Source: Streptococcus sp. HF-1907
GTDB lineage: Bacteria > Bacillota > Bacilli > Lactobacillales > Streptococcaceae
Assembly (NCBI RefSeq): GCF_015594605.1
Contig: NZ_JADNQT010000001.1
Coordinates: forward strand, 124,001 to 188,000
DNA length: 64,000 nt
Direction: 5' to 3'
Below are positions 27,609 through 40,355 of this stretch, in pieces. A model generated the notes under the pieces. That model did no database searches and was not told where the DNA came from. It was given only the letters and a program-made list of their open reading frames with translations. Position 1 is the first letter of the stretch. The number at the start of each line of letters is the position of its first letter. The translations under genes and the position numbers were made by a program.

Positions 27609-27938
27609 TTATAGTTTTTTGACAAATTCTGATTTTAGCTTCATTGCGCCAAAGCCATCGATTTTACAATCAATGTTGTGGTCACCTTCAACCAAGCGAA
27701 TATTTTTGACACGTGTGCCTTGTTTAATATCTTTAGGCGCACCCTTCACTTTCAAATCTTTAATAACAGTAACTGTGTCGCCATCTGAAAGCTTTGTACC
27801 GTTGCTATCCAAGACAACTAGACCATCTTCTTCTACTTCATTTGGATCCCACTCGTAGGCACATTCTGGGCAGACAAGTAAAATACCATCTTCATAGACA
27901 TATTCTGAATTACATTTTGGGCAATTTGGTAAAGACAT
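27609..27938 (-). CDS. PhnA-like zinc-ribbon protein (YjdM family)
   Basis: 109 residues from the ATG at 27938, which follows GGAG. N-terminal zinc ribbon with Cys6, Cys9, Cys23 and Cys26 (CPKC and CPEC), then the C-terminal PhnA domain with [19 protein letters not shown] and [13 protein letters not shown]. Despite the historic name the family is not needed for phosphonate use, and its role is unclear. It lies alone between glmS and the amino-acid importer. Confidence 0.88.
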   Translation of the reverse strand: MSLPNCPKCNSEYVYEDGILLVCPECAYEWDPNEVEEDGLVVLDSNGTKLSDGDTVTVIKDLKVKGAPKDIKQGTRVKNIRLVEGDHNIDCKIDGFGAMKLKSEFVKKL

Positions 27939-28019
27939 AACATCTCCTCTATTTTTATTCTGAATATCTATTTTACCTAATCTTACAGCGTTTGGCAATA
28001 GTGTTCCGTGACTTTTATA

Positions 28020-29834
28020 CTATTCAACCGTAACTGATTTAGCAAGATTACGTGGTTTATCAACGTCAAGGCCACGTTGTAATGATGCGAAGTATGCAAT
28101 AAGCTGCGCTGGGATAACCATTGAGATTGCTGTCAAGAATGGATGCACTTTGTTAACCAAGATATCATCACCTTCACGGGCTAAATCTTCTTCAACAATT
28201 GTCAATGCGTTTGCACCACGTGCCACAACTTCTTGTACATTTCCGCGTGTGTGTGCTGCAACAGCTTCATCTCCAGAAATCAAAGCAAGAACAGGTGTGC
28301 CATCTTCAATCAATGAAATCGTTCCGTGTTTTAATTCACCAGCTGCAAAGCCTTCTGTTTGGATGTATGAAATTTCTTTTAATTTAAGCGCTGCTTCCAT
28401 TGTTACATAATAGTCATTACCACGTCCAATATAGAATGCATTACGGGTATTGCCAAGAAGTGTTTCAACTTTTTCTGCAATAACATCTTTTTCAGAAAGG
28501 GTAGCTTCGATTGATTGGGCAACAATAGATAGTTCGTGTACCAAATCAAAAGCTTTTGCTTCTGCTTTTCCGCTAGCTTCACCGACAGCTTTTGCCAAAA
28601 AGGCTAGTGTCGCAACCTGTGCAGTGTATGCCTTAGTTGAAGCAACCGCAATTTCAGGACCCGCATGGAGGAGCATTGTGTAAGAGGCCTCACGTGAAAG
28701 GGTAGAGCCTGGAACGTTCGTTACTGTCAAGCTAGGAATACCAAGCTCATTAGCCTTAACTAAAACCTGACGGCTATCAGCTGTTTCACCAGATTGACTA
28801 ATAAAAATGAACAATGGTTTTTGGCTCAAAAGAGGCATATGATAGCCCCATTCAGAAGCAATTCCAAGTTCTACAGGTTTTCCGGTCAAAGCCTCCAAAG
28901 TATTTTTCGAAGCAAAGCCGGCATGATAAGATGTTCCAGCGGCAATAATGTAAAGACGGTCGGCATCTTGAACAGCTTTTACAATATCATCATCAACTGT
29001 GACACGACCAGTTTCATCTGTGTACTTAGAAATCAATTTACGCATGACTGTTGGCTGCTCATCAATTTCTTTAAGCATATAGAAAGGATATGTCCCTTTA
29101 CCGATATCAGATAAATCAAGCTCAGCTGTATAACTATCGCGTTCGATAACATTTCCTTGGTAATCTTGAACCTCGACTGAATCTTTTGTAACAACAACAA
29201 GCTCTTTGTCATGAATTTCCATGTATTCGTTTGTTTCACGAATCATAGCAATTGCATCTGAACATATCATATTGTAACCATCACCAAGACCGATAAGTAG
29301 AGGTGATTTATTTTTCGCAACATAGATAGTATCAGTATTTTCTGAGTCAATCAAGGCAAATGCATACGAACCTTCGATAATGCTCAAGGCTTTTTTGAAG
29401 GCTTCAAGAACATCCATACCATCTTCTTCAACAAGTTTCCCAATCAAATGAACCGCAATTTCAGTATCGGTTTGACCTTTCAAAGTATGACCTGTAAGAT
29501 ATTCCTCTTTGATCTGAAGATAATTTTCAATAACACCATTATGGACTAAAACAAAGCGTTCAGTTTGTGAGCGGTGTGGATGAGCGTTATCTTCAGTTGG
29601 CTTACCATGAGTTGCCCAACGGGTATGACCAATACCAATCGTCCCTTCGACAGCGTCTCCAACTTTTGCTTTCAAATCGGCAATTCGTCCGACTGACTTG
29701 ATTAATTGTCCCTGATTTTCGTTTGCAACAAAGATTCCTGCTGAATCATAACCGCGATACTCTAATTTTTCAAGACCTTGAATCAAAATATCAGTTGCAT
29801 TAGTACTACCAACGACACCAACAATACCACACAT
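28020..29834 (-). CDS. glmS: Glutamine-fructose-6-phosphate aminotransferase
   Basis: 604 residues. The N-terminal glutaminase begins MCGIVGVVG, with Cys2 as nucleophile after Met removal, and contains GHTRWATHGKPT. Two SIS isomerase domains follow (SQSGETADSRQVL and KLKEISYIQTEG), ending DKPRNLAKSVTVE. It makes glucosamine 6-phosphate for cell wall synthesis; GlmM, encoded further along this window, acts next. The promoter is flanked by two TTGGTATAG boxes, resembling sites of the GntR regulator NagR, which in S. mutans represses glmS-type genes in response to amino sugars. No glmS ribozyme is seen. Confidence 0.97.
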   Translation of the reverse strand: MCGIVGVVGSTNATDILIQGLEKLEYRGYDSAGIFVANENQGQLIKSVGRIADLKAKVGDAVEGTIGIGHTRWATHGKPTEDNAHPHRSQTERFVLVHNGVIENYLQIKEEYLTGHTLKGQTDTEIAVHLIGKLVEEDGMDVLEAFKKALSIIEGSYAFALIDSENTDTIYVAKNKSPLLIGLGDGYNMICSDAIAMIRETNEYMEIHDKELVVVTKDSVEVQDYQGNVIERDSYTAELDLSDIGKGTYPFYMLKEIDEQPTVMRKLISKYTDETGRVTVDDDIVKAVQDADRLYIIAAGTSYHAGFASKNTLEALTGKPVELGIASEWGYHMPLLSQKPLFIFISQSGETADSRQVLVKANELGIPSLTVTNVPGSTLSREASYTMLLHAGPEIAVASTKAYTAQVATLAFLAKAVGEASGKAEAKAFDLVHELSIVAQSIEATLSEKDVIAEKVETLLGNTRNAFYIGRGNDYYVTMEAALKLKEISYIQTEGFAAGELKHGTISLIEDGTPVLALISGDEAVAAHTRGNVQEVVARGANALTIVEEDLAREGDDILVNKVHPFLTAISMVIPAQLIAYFASLQRGLDVDKPRNLAKSVTVE

Positions 29835-29883
29835 AATAATATACCTTCTGAGCTTTAACTCTGACTTTCTTATTTATTTTAAA

Positions 29884-29906
29884 ATTGGTATAGGTCGATC
29901 TATACC
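29884..29906 (-). promoter_or_regulatory. NagR-like (dre) box downstream of glmS promoter
   Basis: ATTGGTATAG at 29884-29893 with an inverted CTATACC at 29900-29906. It lies about 13-35 bases after the expected transcript start, where a bound repressor would block elongation. Confidence 0.6.
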
Positions 29907-29925
29907 TTTAAAAGCTAACAAAATC

Positions 29926-29954
29926 AGTATATAACTAATTCTTTTCCTTGTCAA
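29926..29954 (-). promoter_or_regulatory. glmS promoter
   Basis: Minus strand TTGACA (29949-29954), exactly 17 bases, TATACT (29926-29931). Strong consensus match. Confidence 0.8.
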
Positions 29955-29961
29955 ATAAAAG

Positions 29962-29971
29962 ATTGGTATAG
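29962..29971 (-). promoter_or_regulatory. Second NagR-like half box upstream of glmS promoter
   Basis: ATTGGTATAG again, 8 bases upstream of the -35, in the same orientation as the first box. Only one half of the dyad is well kept. Confidence 0.5.
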
Positions 29972-30028
29972 CTTCTAAAAATAATATTATGACTGTAACA
30001 GCCCTACTACAGTTTTTGCGGTAAAGTA

Positions 30029-30059
30029 AAAAGCAGAGCGATTTTTTACTCTGCTTTTA
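30029..30059 (-). terminator. Terminator of signal peptidase-like gene
   Basis: AAAAGCAGAG/CTCTGCTTTT 10-bp stem that includes the last codons of the gene, followed by TTTAC. Confidence 0.75.
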
Positions 30060-30603
30060 TAAATCCAAATTGATTTAATGGGAATAGTTTAAAGGTTATA
30101 ACCCCTTGAATCTGATTTTTTTTAATCAAACCAAATTTGCGACTATCGTTAGTATTTTGGCGATTATCGTTTAACACAAGATAATAACCCTTAGGGATAG
30201 TTGTATATTTATTATTGGTGATTGTCTCCAAAGAAAAATCTGATGTAAAGGCTGTCTGTGTATCTGATGTTGATAGATAAGCAGTCTTTAGATTTTCAAT
30301 GTAAGGTTCATCCTTATACACGTTATCAACGTAAAGAACATCATCAATAACACGTGCCTGCTCCCCCTCGGTAGCAATAACACGACTGATATAATAAATA
30401 TCTTTTACCTTATAAACTATAAAATCCTTATATTTTGGCGGTTGGTTACGATTAACAACGACAACATCTCCAGAATCAAGATAAGAATTTTTAGCATCTT
30501 CATGCACTTTAAAGGTTGAAAAAACAAAATACCTCAACAAAACCAATGTCAAAATGGCAATCAATGCCAAAATAATATTTCTAATTAAATCTCTTTTTAC
30601 CAT
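30046..30603 (-). CDS. Signal peptidase I-like protein lacking catalytic Ser and Lys
   Basis: 185 residues from the ATG at 30603, after AGGAG. One N-terminal membrane segment (about 9-25), then an S26 peptidase fold. The box that normally holds the serine (SMxPTL) reads AKNSYL, so Ser is Ala. The box with the lysine base (YYVKRVIG) reads YYISRVIA, so Lys is Ser. The later structural box NDNRQNTNDSRKFG is kept. Active type I signal peptidases need both residues, so this protein should not cleave by the usual Ser/Lys dyad. An adapter or chaperone role, as proposed for catalytically silent SipA in S. pyogenes pilus assembly, is possible. It follows pyk. Confidence 0.8.
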   Translation of the reverse strand: MVKRDLIRNIILALIAILTLVLLRYFVFSTFKVHEDAKNSYLDSGDVVVVNRNQPPKYKDFIVYKVKDIYYISRVIATEGEQARVIDDVLYVDNVYKDEPYIENLKTAYLSTSDTQTAFTSDFSLETITNNKYTTIPKGYYLVLNDNRQNTNDSRKFGLIKKNQIQGVITFKLFPLNQFGFIKAE

Positions 30604-30695
30604 AACAACTCCTAGTGATATAAACATTATACCATTTTATACATAATAAAAAAAGCCTACCAAATGGCTTGATAGACTTTTTTATTTATTAGAGA

Positions 30696-32198
30696 TTATT
30701 TTACAGTGCGGATACGCATTGTGTTTGTTCCACCAGTACCAACTGGAACACCAGCAACGATAACGATGTTGTCACCTGATTCAACAAGACCTGATGCAAG
30801 AGCTGCTTTTTCAGCAACTTCGAACATATCGTCTGTTGAAGCTGGTTTATCAGTTACAATTGGAATAACACCCCAGTTCAACATCAATGATTTTTGAGTG
30901 ATTTCATCGAATGTTACTGCCAAGATGTCAGCATCTGGACGGTATTTAGAAATAAGACGAGCTGTGTTACCTGACTCAGTAAGAGCAACAACCAATTTGA
31001 TGTCCATTGAGCTTGTAGCATCTTTTACAGCTGAAGCAACAACTTCTGTCTTAGTTGAACGAGCAAATTGTGATGAATCAAGACGACCATATTCGTTAAG
31101 AAGTGTTTGAGCATTTTTATCAATTGTAGCCATAGCACGAACTGATTCAACTGGATATTTACCATTAGCGGATTCTCCTGAAAGCATCGTAGCATCAGTG
31201 CCGTCAATAACGGCATTGAAGACGTCAGACACTTCTGAACGAGTAGCACGTGGTTTTTCAGTCATCGTTTCAAGCATGTTTGTTGCTGTAACAACAATCT
31301 TACCTGCTGCATTGACTTTAGTGATAATCATTTTTTGGTAAACCGGAACCATTTCAAATGGTACTTCAATACCCATGTCACCACGAGCAATCATGATACC
31401 GTCTGCTGCTTCGATAATTTCATCAATATTGTCAATACCTTGTTGGTTTTCAATTTTAGCCAACAATTTAACATGACCGTTTCCAGTTTCTTCACAGATT
31501 GCACGAACTTCGTTAACGTCTTTTGCAGTACGCACAAATGAGATAGCGATGAAATTAAGCCCTTGTTCAAGACCGAAACGAATATCAGCGTTATCACGTT
31601 CAGCAAGTGCTGGGAAAGGAATTTTAGTGTAAGGAATGTTTACACCTTTTTGTTTAGCAATAATACCATCATTTTCAACTTCAACAACGAATTCGCGCTT
31701 TTCAGCATCTTTTTCAATGATACGAAGACCAAGTTTACCATCGTCAACAAGAACTTGTTTACCAACTTCAACATCATCAAAAACATCAAGAGCACCAGCA
31801 ACGTTCAATGCAATAACGTCACGTGTTGATTTAATACCTTGCTTTGTAGCAACGCGAATAACTTCACCAGTTTTGTATGAATATTCTTTAGCGTCGCCTT
31901 CGAACAATTCAGTACGGATTTCTGGTCCTTTTGTATCAAGAAGGAAACCAACTTTTTGACCAGCAATTTCTTCTGCACGACGTACAGTTGCCATACGAGC
32001 ACCTTGCTCTGCATGGTCACCGTGTGAAAAGTTGAAACGGAAAACATTTGCGCCTTCTTTAATCAATTCAGCGATTTTTTGTGCAGATGCTTCAACATCA
32101 AGGCTTTCACCCCAATAGCCATCTTCACCAAATTTTTTACCACCGCGGAATTCTACCGCAGGACCAAGTGTTGCAACAATTTTTACACGTTTATTCAT
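30696..32198 (-). CDS. pyk: Pyruvate kinase
   Basis: 500 residues. The catalytic motif IMIARGDMGIEVPFE and the N-terminal substrate Arg/Asn region RFNFSHGDH are complete; the C-terminal allosteric domain is present. It converts phosphoenolpyruvate and ADP to pyruvate and ATP. The family in streptococci is activated by sugar phosphates. The strong codon bias matches a major glycolytic enzyme. It lies directly downstream of pfkA, with which it should form an operon. Confidence 0.98.
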   Translation of the reverse strand: MNKRVKIVATLGPAVEFRGGKKFGEDGYWGESLDVEASAQKIAELIKEGANVFRFNFSHGDHAEQGARMATVRRAEEIAGQKVGFLLDTKGPEIRTELFEGDAKEYSYKTGEVIRVATKQGIKSTRDVIALNVAGALDVFDDVEVGKQVLVDDGKLGLRIIEKDAEKREFVVEVENDGIIAKQKGVNIPYTKIPFPALAERDNADIRFGLEQGLNFIAISFVRTAKDVNEVRAICEETGNGHVKLLAKIENQQGIDNIDEIIEAADGIMIARGDMGIEVPFEMVPVYQKMIITKVNAAGKIVVTATNMLETMTEKPRATRSEVSDVFNAVIDGTDATMLSGESANGKYPVESVRAMATIDKNAQTLLNEYGRLDSSQFARSTKTEVVASAVKDATSSMDIKLVVALTESGNTARLISKYRPDADILAVTFDEITQKSLMLNWGVIPIVTDKPASTDDMFEVAEKAALASGLVESGDNIVIVAGVPVGTGGTNTMRIRTVK

Positions 32199-32255
32199 GA
32201 TAAATATGAACTCCTTTATATTTTAAATGTCTTTTACGACAGATTTTAACTGATT

Positions 32256-36456
<4,201 letters not shown>

Positions 36457-36560
36457 TGGCACTCCTTCTTCATGAAATATTTATCTTACTATTATACTAT
36501 AGATTAACTGGGTCTTCAAAAATAAAACTGCACCCAAGTGGATAGAATGCTTGCTTTTAC

Positions 36561-36603
36561 TTGACAATTCAAAATATTTTCTGTACCATTTTTGTAGTAC
36601 AAA
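36561..36603 (+). promoter_or_regulatory. Promoter and dyad of the GntR-ABC cassette
   Basis: TTGACA (36561-36566), 17 bases, TACCAT (36584-36589). The dyad TTTGTAGTACAAA (36591-36603) covers the expected transcript start and is a good candidate for autoregulation by the GntR protein. Confidence 0.65.
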
Positions 36604-36653
36604 TGTAATCTAACATTGATTTTTATTTAATAATAGTTATGAAAGGAGACATC

Positions 36654-37022
36654 ATGGCTTGGAAATTTGATGAGAAATCTCCCATCTATGCTCAAATTGC
36701 AAAATATATTAAATTACAAATTATCAGTCATGCTATCAAAAGTGGCGAACAACTACCAACCGTTCGAGATTTTGCTGAGGAGGCCGGGGTCAATCCCAAC
36801 ACCATGCAACGTGCCTTTACCGAGTTAGAACACGAAGGAATAGTCTATTCGCAGCGCACCGCTGGACGTTATGTGACAGAAGATACTGATTTAATAGCCC
36901 AGAAGAGACAAGAGGTCGCGCAAGCTGAGTTGCAAACCTTCGTCTCAAATATGTTGAAAATTGGGCTTAATCGTGAAGACATTCTTCCTGCTCTTGAGCA
37001 TTACTTGAAGGAGGCTAATTAA
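36654..37022 (+). CDS. GntR-family regulator, YtrA type
   Basis: 122 residues from the ATG at 36654, which follows AAAGGAGA. The winged-helix domain has SPIYAQIAKYIKLQI, SGEQLPTVRDFAEEAGVNPN and TMQRAFTELEHEGIVYSQRT; only a short C-terminal dimerising helix region follows, as in the YtrA subfamily. It overlaps the ABC ATPase gene (the stop region TAATGG). Such regulators usually repress their own operon and release on a cell-envelope or ligand signal. A TTTGTA-G-TACAAA dyad in the promoter is the likely operator. Confidence 0.92.
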   Translation: MAWKFDEKSPIYAQIAKYIKLQIISHAIKSGEQLPTVRDFAEEAGVNPNTMQRAFTELEHEGIVYSQRTAGRYVTEDTDLIAQKRQEVAQAELQTFVSNMLKIGLNREDILPALEHYLKEAN

Positions 37023-37720
37023 TGGCTGATTTATTACAACTTCATCACGTTTCTAAAAATTTTCAAAAGCACAAGGCTATTGACGATTTGACAATTTCCC
37101 TTCCTGCTGGTCAGATTATCGGTCTGATTGGTCCTAATGGGAGCGGAAAAACAACCCTTATTAAATTGATAAATGGGCTTTTAAAAGCTGATATCGGAGA
37201 AATCGTTATTGACGGTTTTCGCCCGTCTGTTGATACTAAAAAAATCATTTCATATCTTCCTGATACGTCATATTTGCAAGAAAATATGAAAGTTAAGGAC
37301 GCCTTGACTTTCTTTGAAGATTTCTATGCTGACTTTGACCGTAACAAGGCAGAACAGCTTATGGCTGATTTGGGATTAGCTATTGATGACCGACTTAAAA
37401 ATCTTTCAAAAGGTAATAAAGAGAAAGTTCAACTTATTTTAGTGATGAGTCGCAAGGCTAAGCTGTACATTCTCGATGAACCAATTGGGGGAGTTGACCC
37501 AGCAGCGCGTGACTACATTTTAAAGACCATCATTAATAACTACTGTGAAGAAGCATCTGTTATTATTTCTACTCACTTGATTGCCGATGTTGAGCCGATA
37601 CTAGACCATGTCATTTTTCTCAAAAATGGGCAAATTGCTCTGCAAGGAAATGCCGATGATTTACGAGAAGAATATGGTCAATCAATAGACAGCCTTTTCC
37701 GTGATAAATATAAGGCTTAG
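37022..37720 (+). CDS. ABC transporter ATPase of the GntR cassette
   Basis: 232 residues. Walker A GPNGSGKTTLIK, signature LSKGNKEKVQLILVMSRK, Walker B LYILDEPIGGVDP and H-loop STH. The kept but altered signature (LSKGN) is common in exporter-type ATPases of YtrB/EcsA/CcmA families. With the membrane protein encoded next it probably forms an exporter or an envelope-stress transporter. The start overlaps the stop of the regulator gene (TAATGG). Confidence 0.9.
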   Translation: MADLLQLHHVSKNFQKHKAIDDLTISLPAGQIIGLIGPNGSGKTTLIKLINGLLKADIGEIVIDGFRPSVDTKKIISYLPDTSYLQENMKVKDALTFFEDFYADFDRNKAEQLMADLGLAIDDRLKNLSKGNKEKVQLILVMSRKAKLYILDEPIGGVDPAARDYILKTIINNYCEEASVIISTHLIADVEPILDHVIFLKNGQIALQGNADDLREEYGQSIDSLFRDKYKA

Positions 37721-37739
37721 GAGATTTTAGGAGAATGAA

Positions 37740-38510
37740 ATGTTTGGAAAGTTACTAAAATATGAATTTAAATCCATTGGAAAATGGTACTTTGCATTAA
37801 ATAGCGCTGTTATTCTGGTATCAATCGTTTTAGGATTCGCTGTCAAATCGTTAAGTCTCCTGACTAACGACAGCAACAATGCGGCGCAAGCGATTCTGCC
37901 CGTCCTTTTAATGATGATGCTTGCTGTACTAATTGCCGGCTCATGGATTGCAACGCTGGTTATTATCGTTAGACGATTTTACAAAAATATCTACGGGAGA
38001 GAAGGCTATTTAACGCTCACTCTACCTGTATCAACGCACCTCATCATTTTGTCCAAATTGGTTGCCTCTGTACTATGGACCATCTTCAATGCAATTGTTG
38101 TTGCCCTAGGGATTATGTTGATTTTTCTACCAAATATCGGTGTTGGAAAGATGTTAGTTGCTCTACCATCGCTCGCTCAACTGGCCAGTCCAGCATTTTG
38201 GTTGCTAGGAATTGCCTATCTGCTTGCTTCATGGGTTTCTAGCACCTTGATGATATTCTTAGCTATCTCAATTGGTCAACTCTTCTCTGATAAACGCATT
38301 TTGATGGGATTCGTTTCCTACATCCTTTTGTACATCTTGATTGCTGTGATTTCGATGTTCAGCACTGGTGCTTTCAATCCTCTGGCAGATGATGATTTTC
38401 CCTTTACCACGCCTTATTTCCTTTACACTATTGGGGAATGTGTGGTTCAAGCCCTTGTTTTTTATTGGGGAACGCATTACTTGCTCAAAAATCATCTTAA
38501 TATTCAATAG
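37740..38510 (+). CDS. Membrane protein of the GntR cassette
   Basis: 256 residues with six predicted membrane segments (for example ALNSAVILVSIVLGFAV, LLMMMLAVLIAGSWIATLVI, FVSYILLYILIAVISMF). After segment two the loop RRFYKNIYGREGYLTLTLPV is typical of ABC-2 type permeases linked to YtrA regulators. Substrate not known. A strong terminator follows, closing a three-gene unit. Confidence 0.85.
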   Translation: MFGKLLKYEFKSIGKWYFALNSAVILVSIVLGFAVKSLSLLTNDSNNAAQAILPVLLMMMLAVLIAGSWIATLVIIVRRFYKNIYGREGYLTLTLPVSTHLIILSKLVASVLWTIFNAIVVALGIMLIFLPNIGVGKMLVALPSLAQLASPAFWLLGIAYLLASWVSSTLMIFLAISIGQLFSDKRILMGFVSYILLYILIAVISMFSTGAFNPLADDDFPFTTPYFLYTIGECVVQALVFYWGTHYLLKNHLNIQ

Positions 38511-38512
38511 AA

Positions 38513-38548
38513 AATGAAGCCGTTCACTTTGTCTCGGCTTCATTTTTC
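38513..38548 (+). terminator. Terminator of GntR-ABC cassette
   Basis: AATGAAGCCG/CGGCTTCATT 10-bp stem, 12-base loop, T run. Confidence 0.85.
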
Positions 38549-38637
38549 TCTAAAACACACCTTTTGAAAATAACAACTCCTCCTACAACTTGACCCAATA
38601 AAAAAATTCATAAAATCAAGAACAGAAAGGACACCAT

Positions 38638-39783
38638 ATGCCAACGATTTTTGATTATCTTCAAGCAAGGAAAGAAGCAGCCTTTGAAGAAATGCCTCTC
38701 AACCGAGTTGACATGCTCTGCTTAAACGAACTCGGTTATATCGCTTTTGAGAAATTGCTTCCCGACTCCGTCGATTTGAGTCAGCCCATACAGCTAGCTA
38801 GCCTTTTAGAAACTTATGATAGCAGCCAGTTAGCCTATGATTTCATGATGACCAAGGAACGGGTTGAGCTCTGTCAACTCATCTTTTCATCAGAGCGCTT
38901 TAAGGACCTCACTCTGTCACATTATGTCAGCGATACTGACTTAGAATTTGAAAAGCAATTCGCAGCCATGCTACTGACGCTTCCATCTATCCAGCACCAG
39001 CAAGTTATTTTCCGAGGGACTGATGATAGCTTGATTGGTTGGAAAGAGGACTTTAAACTGACTTACATGAGGGAAATTCCTGCACACCGCTCTGCCATTG
39101 CCTACCTAAAAGAGATTTTGCAAGAGGTCAACGGGGACATCGTCGTCTCAGGCCACTCAAAAGGCGGGAATCTCGCCCTATATGCTTCAAGCCACATCGA
39201 TAGCCCTTTGCAAGACCGTATCCCACTAATCTGCCTCTTTGATTCGCCTGGACTACAAAAAGAGGAGCTTGCCACCCAAGGGTATTTGGCTATTAAGAAT
39301 AAATGCTGGCGCATGATTCCTAGAGAATCTATCGTCGGAATTATGCTCTACTTTGACCTAGTGCCCGATGTGGTGGACAGCCAACTAGCAGGAATCAGCC
39401 AGCACGACGTTGCTCAATGGCAGGTGACCATGGACGGACAATTCGATATCGGACACCAACAAACAGAATTGAGTCTAAATCTAGAAAAGACCTTCAAAGA
39501 ATGGACGGATAAACTTAGCAATCAAGAGTTGAAATTAATCTTTGATCTGCTATTTGATAGCCTGATGGATAACGGCATTTACAGTCTCAATGATTTTAGT
39601 CTCGACTCTCTATCTCGGGTATTTCAAGCACTAACAACATTAAATGGACTCGACCCTCAGAAAAAACAAGTTCTAAATAAGTCTCTTCGTCTACTCATCA
39701 GCAGTTACACGAGTCAGCTTAGATACCCAAGCTTACCAGATTTGCCGAAAATTAATTTCCCTAATTTCTTCGACCGAAAATAA
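38638..39783 (+). CDS. DUF2974 (alpha/beta hydrolase-like) protein
   Basis: 381 residues, ATG after AGAAAGGA. The N-terminus TIFDYLQARKEAAFEEMPLN and the lipase-like elbow VSGHSKGGNLALYASS (Ser near 179) are typical of the DUF2974 (Mbeg1-like) family. The QQVIFRGTDDSLIGWKEDF region matches the segment before the elbow. A hydrolase activity is likely, but substrate and location are unknown; no signal peptide is seen. Monocistronic, with its own terminator. Confidence 0.85.
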   Translation: MPTIFDYLQARKEAAFEEMPLNRVDMLCLNELGYIAFEKLLPDSVDLSQPIQLASLLETYDSSQLAYDFMMTKERVELCQLIFSSERFKDLTLSHYVSDTDLEFEKQFAAMLLTLPSIQHQQVIFRGTDDSLIGWKEDFKLTYMREIPAHRSAIAYLKEILQEVNGDIVVSGHSKGGNLALYASSHIDSPLQDRIPLICLFDSPGLQKEELATQGYLAIKNKCWRMIPRESIVGIMLYFDLVPDVVDSQLAGISQHDVAQWQVTMDGQFDIGHQQTELSLNLEKTFKEWTDKLSNQELKLIFDLLFDSLMDNGIYSLNDFSLDSLSRVFQALTTLNGLDPQKKQVLNKSLRLLISSYTSQLRYPSLPDLPKINFPNFFDRK

Positions 39784-39787
39784 GCCG

Positions 39788-39820
39788 AACTCCTTGAGAT
39801 TTTTTCTCAAGGAGTTTTAA
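39788..39820 (+). terminator. Terminator of DUF2974 gene
   Basis: AACTCCTTGAGA/TCTCAAGGAGTT 12-bp perfect stem followed by TTAATG; short T run. Confidence 0.75.
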
Positions 39821-39845
39821 TGTAATCTGTTTTGCAAGTAAGAAA

Positions 39846-39876
39846 AAAGCCCCTTGAGAACAACAAGGAACTTCCG
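39846..39876 (-). terminator. ssrA terminator
   Basis: CCTTG/CAAGG core stem with an imperfect lower part, followed by TTTTTT on the minus strand just after the tmRNA. Confidence 0.55.
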
Positions 39877-39883
39877 TGCTTTA

Positions 39884-40232
39884 TGGAGCCGGTGGGAGTC
39901 GAACCCACGTCCAAACACCTGCCAACATATTCGTCTACAACCATAGGTTATGCATTTGATTTAACGCTGACACGAGACATAACTCAACCCTTATCAACGC
40001 GAGCCCATAAATCTCTTTTTAACTAGCTAGGCAATAGTTAAACGTAGCTTGCTAATAATAAGACCTTCTGGCAGAACACAAGCAATCCTGAGAAGATCAC
40101 ACAGGCAGGTTATTAAGCTGCTACTGCGTAAGAATTTGTATTTTTTGCAGTTATATTTAACTGAGCGTTAACACGGCGCCACCCGAGTCGCAAAATATGC
40201 CTCATAATGCCTGTCGAATCCGTAACGACCCC
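39884..40232 (-). ncRNA. ssrA: tmRNA
   Basis: 349 nt. The 5-prime end GGGGTCGTTACGGATTCGAC pairs with the 3-prime end CGGCTCCA, and the T-arm GGGTTCGACTCCC is intact. The 3-prime CCA is not encoded. The tag frame starts at GCA (complement of 40146-40148) and ends in TAA (complement of 40113-40115), giving AKNTNSYAVAA. It rescues stalled ribosomes together with SmpB. Ends are drawn from the acceptor pairing and are probably right within a base. Confidence 0.97.
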
Positions 40233-40264
40233 AAAACATTAAGGTAAGAAAGACTTACTTTAAT

Positions 40265-40293
40265 AGTATACCAAATCATCAATGAAATAGCAA
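40265..40293 (-). promoter_or_regulatory. ssrA promoter
   Basis: Minus strand TTGCTA (40288-40293), 17 bases, TATACT (40265-40270); about 33 bases ahead of the mature 5-prime end. Confidence 0.75.
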
Positions 40294-40316
40294 AACTTAA
40301 GGTCAAATGGCATTAT

Positions 40317-40349
40317 AAAAGAGCTGCTTTCAACGGAAAACAACTCTTT
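40317..40349 (-). terminator. Terminator of DUF2798 gene
   Basis: AAAGAG-TG-TTTTC and GAAA-CA-CTCTTT pair with two mismatches; short T run on the minus strand. Confidence 0.6.
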
Positions 40350-40355
40350 AGTCTG

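Noticed and set aside
29835-29950. glmS ribozyme or riboswitch in the glmS leader
   Set aside because: The leader is under 100 bases, AT-rich and lacks the ribozyme core; the boxes fit protein control instead.
31563-31829. Plus-strand frames rich in Phe and Asn inside pyk
   Set aside because: They are shadows of a strongly biased glycolytic gene and have no Shine-Dalgarno.
39832-40026. Small open frame over the region with GGAGCCGGTGGGAGTCGAACCC; also a possible tRNA
   Set aside because: This is the 3-prime part of the tmRNA on the minus strand; the T-arm-like sequence belongs to ssrA.
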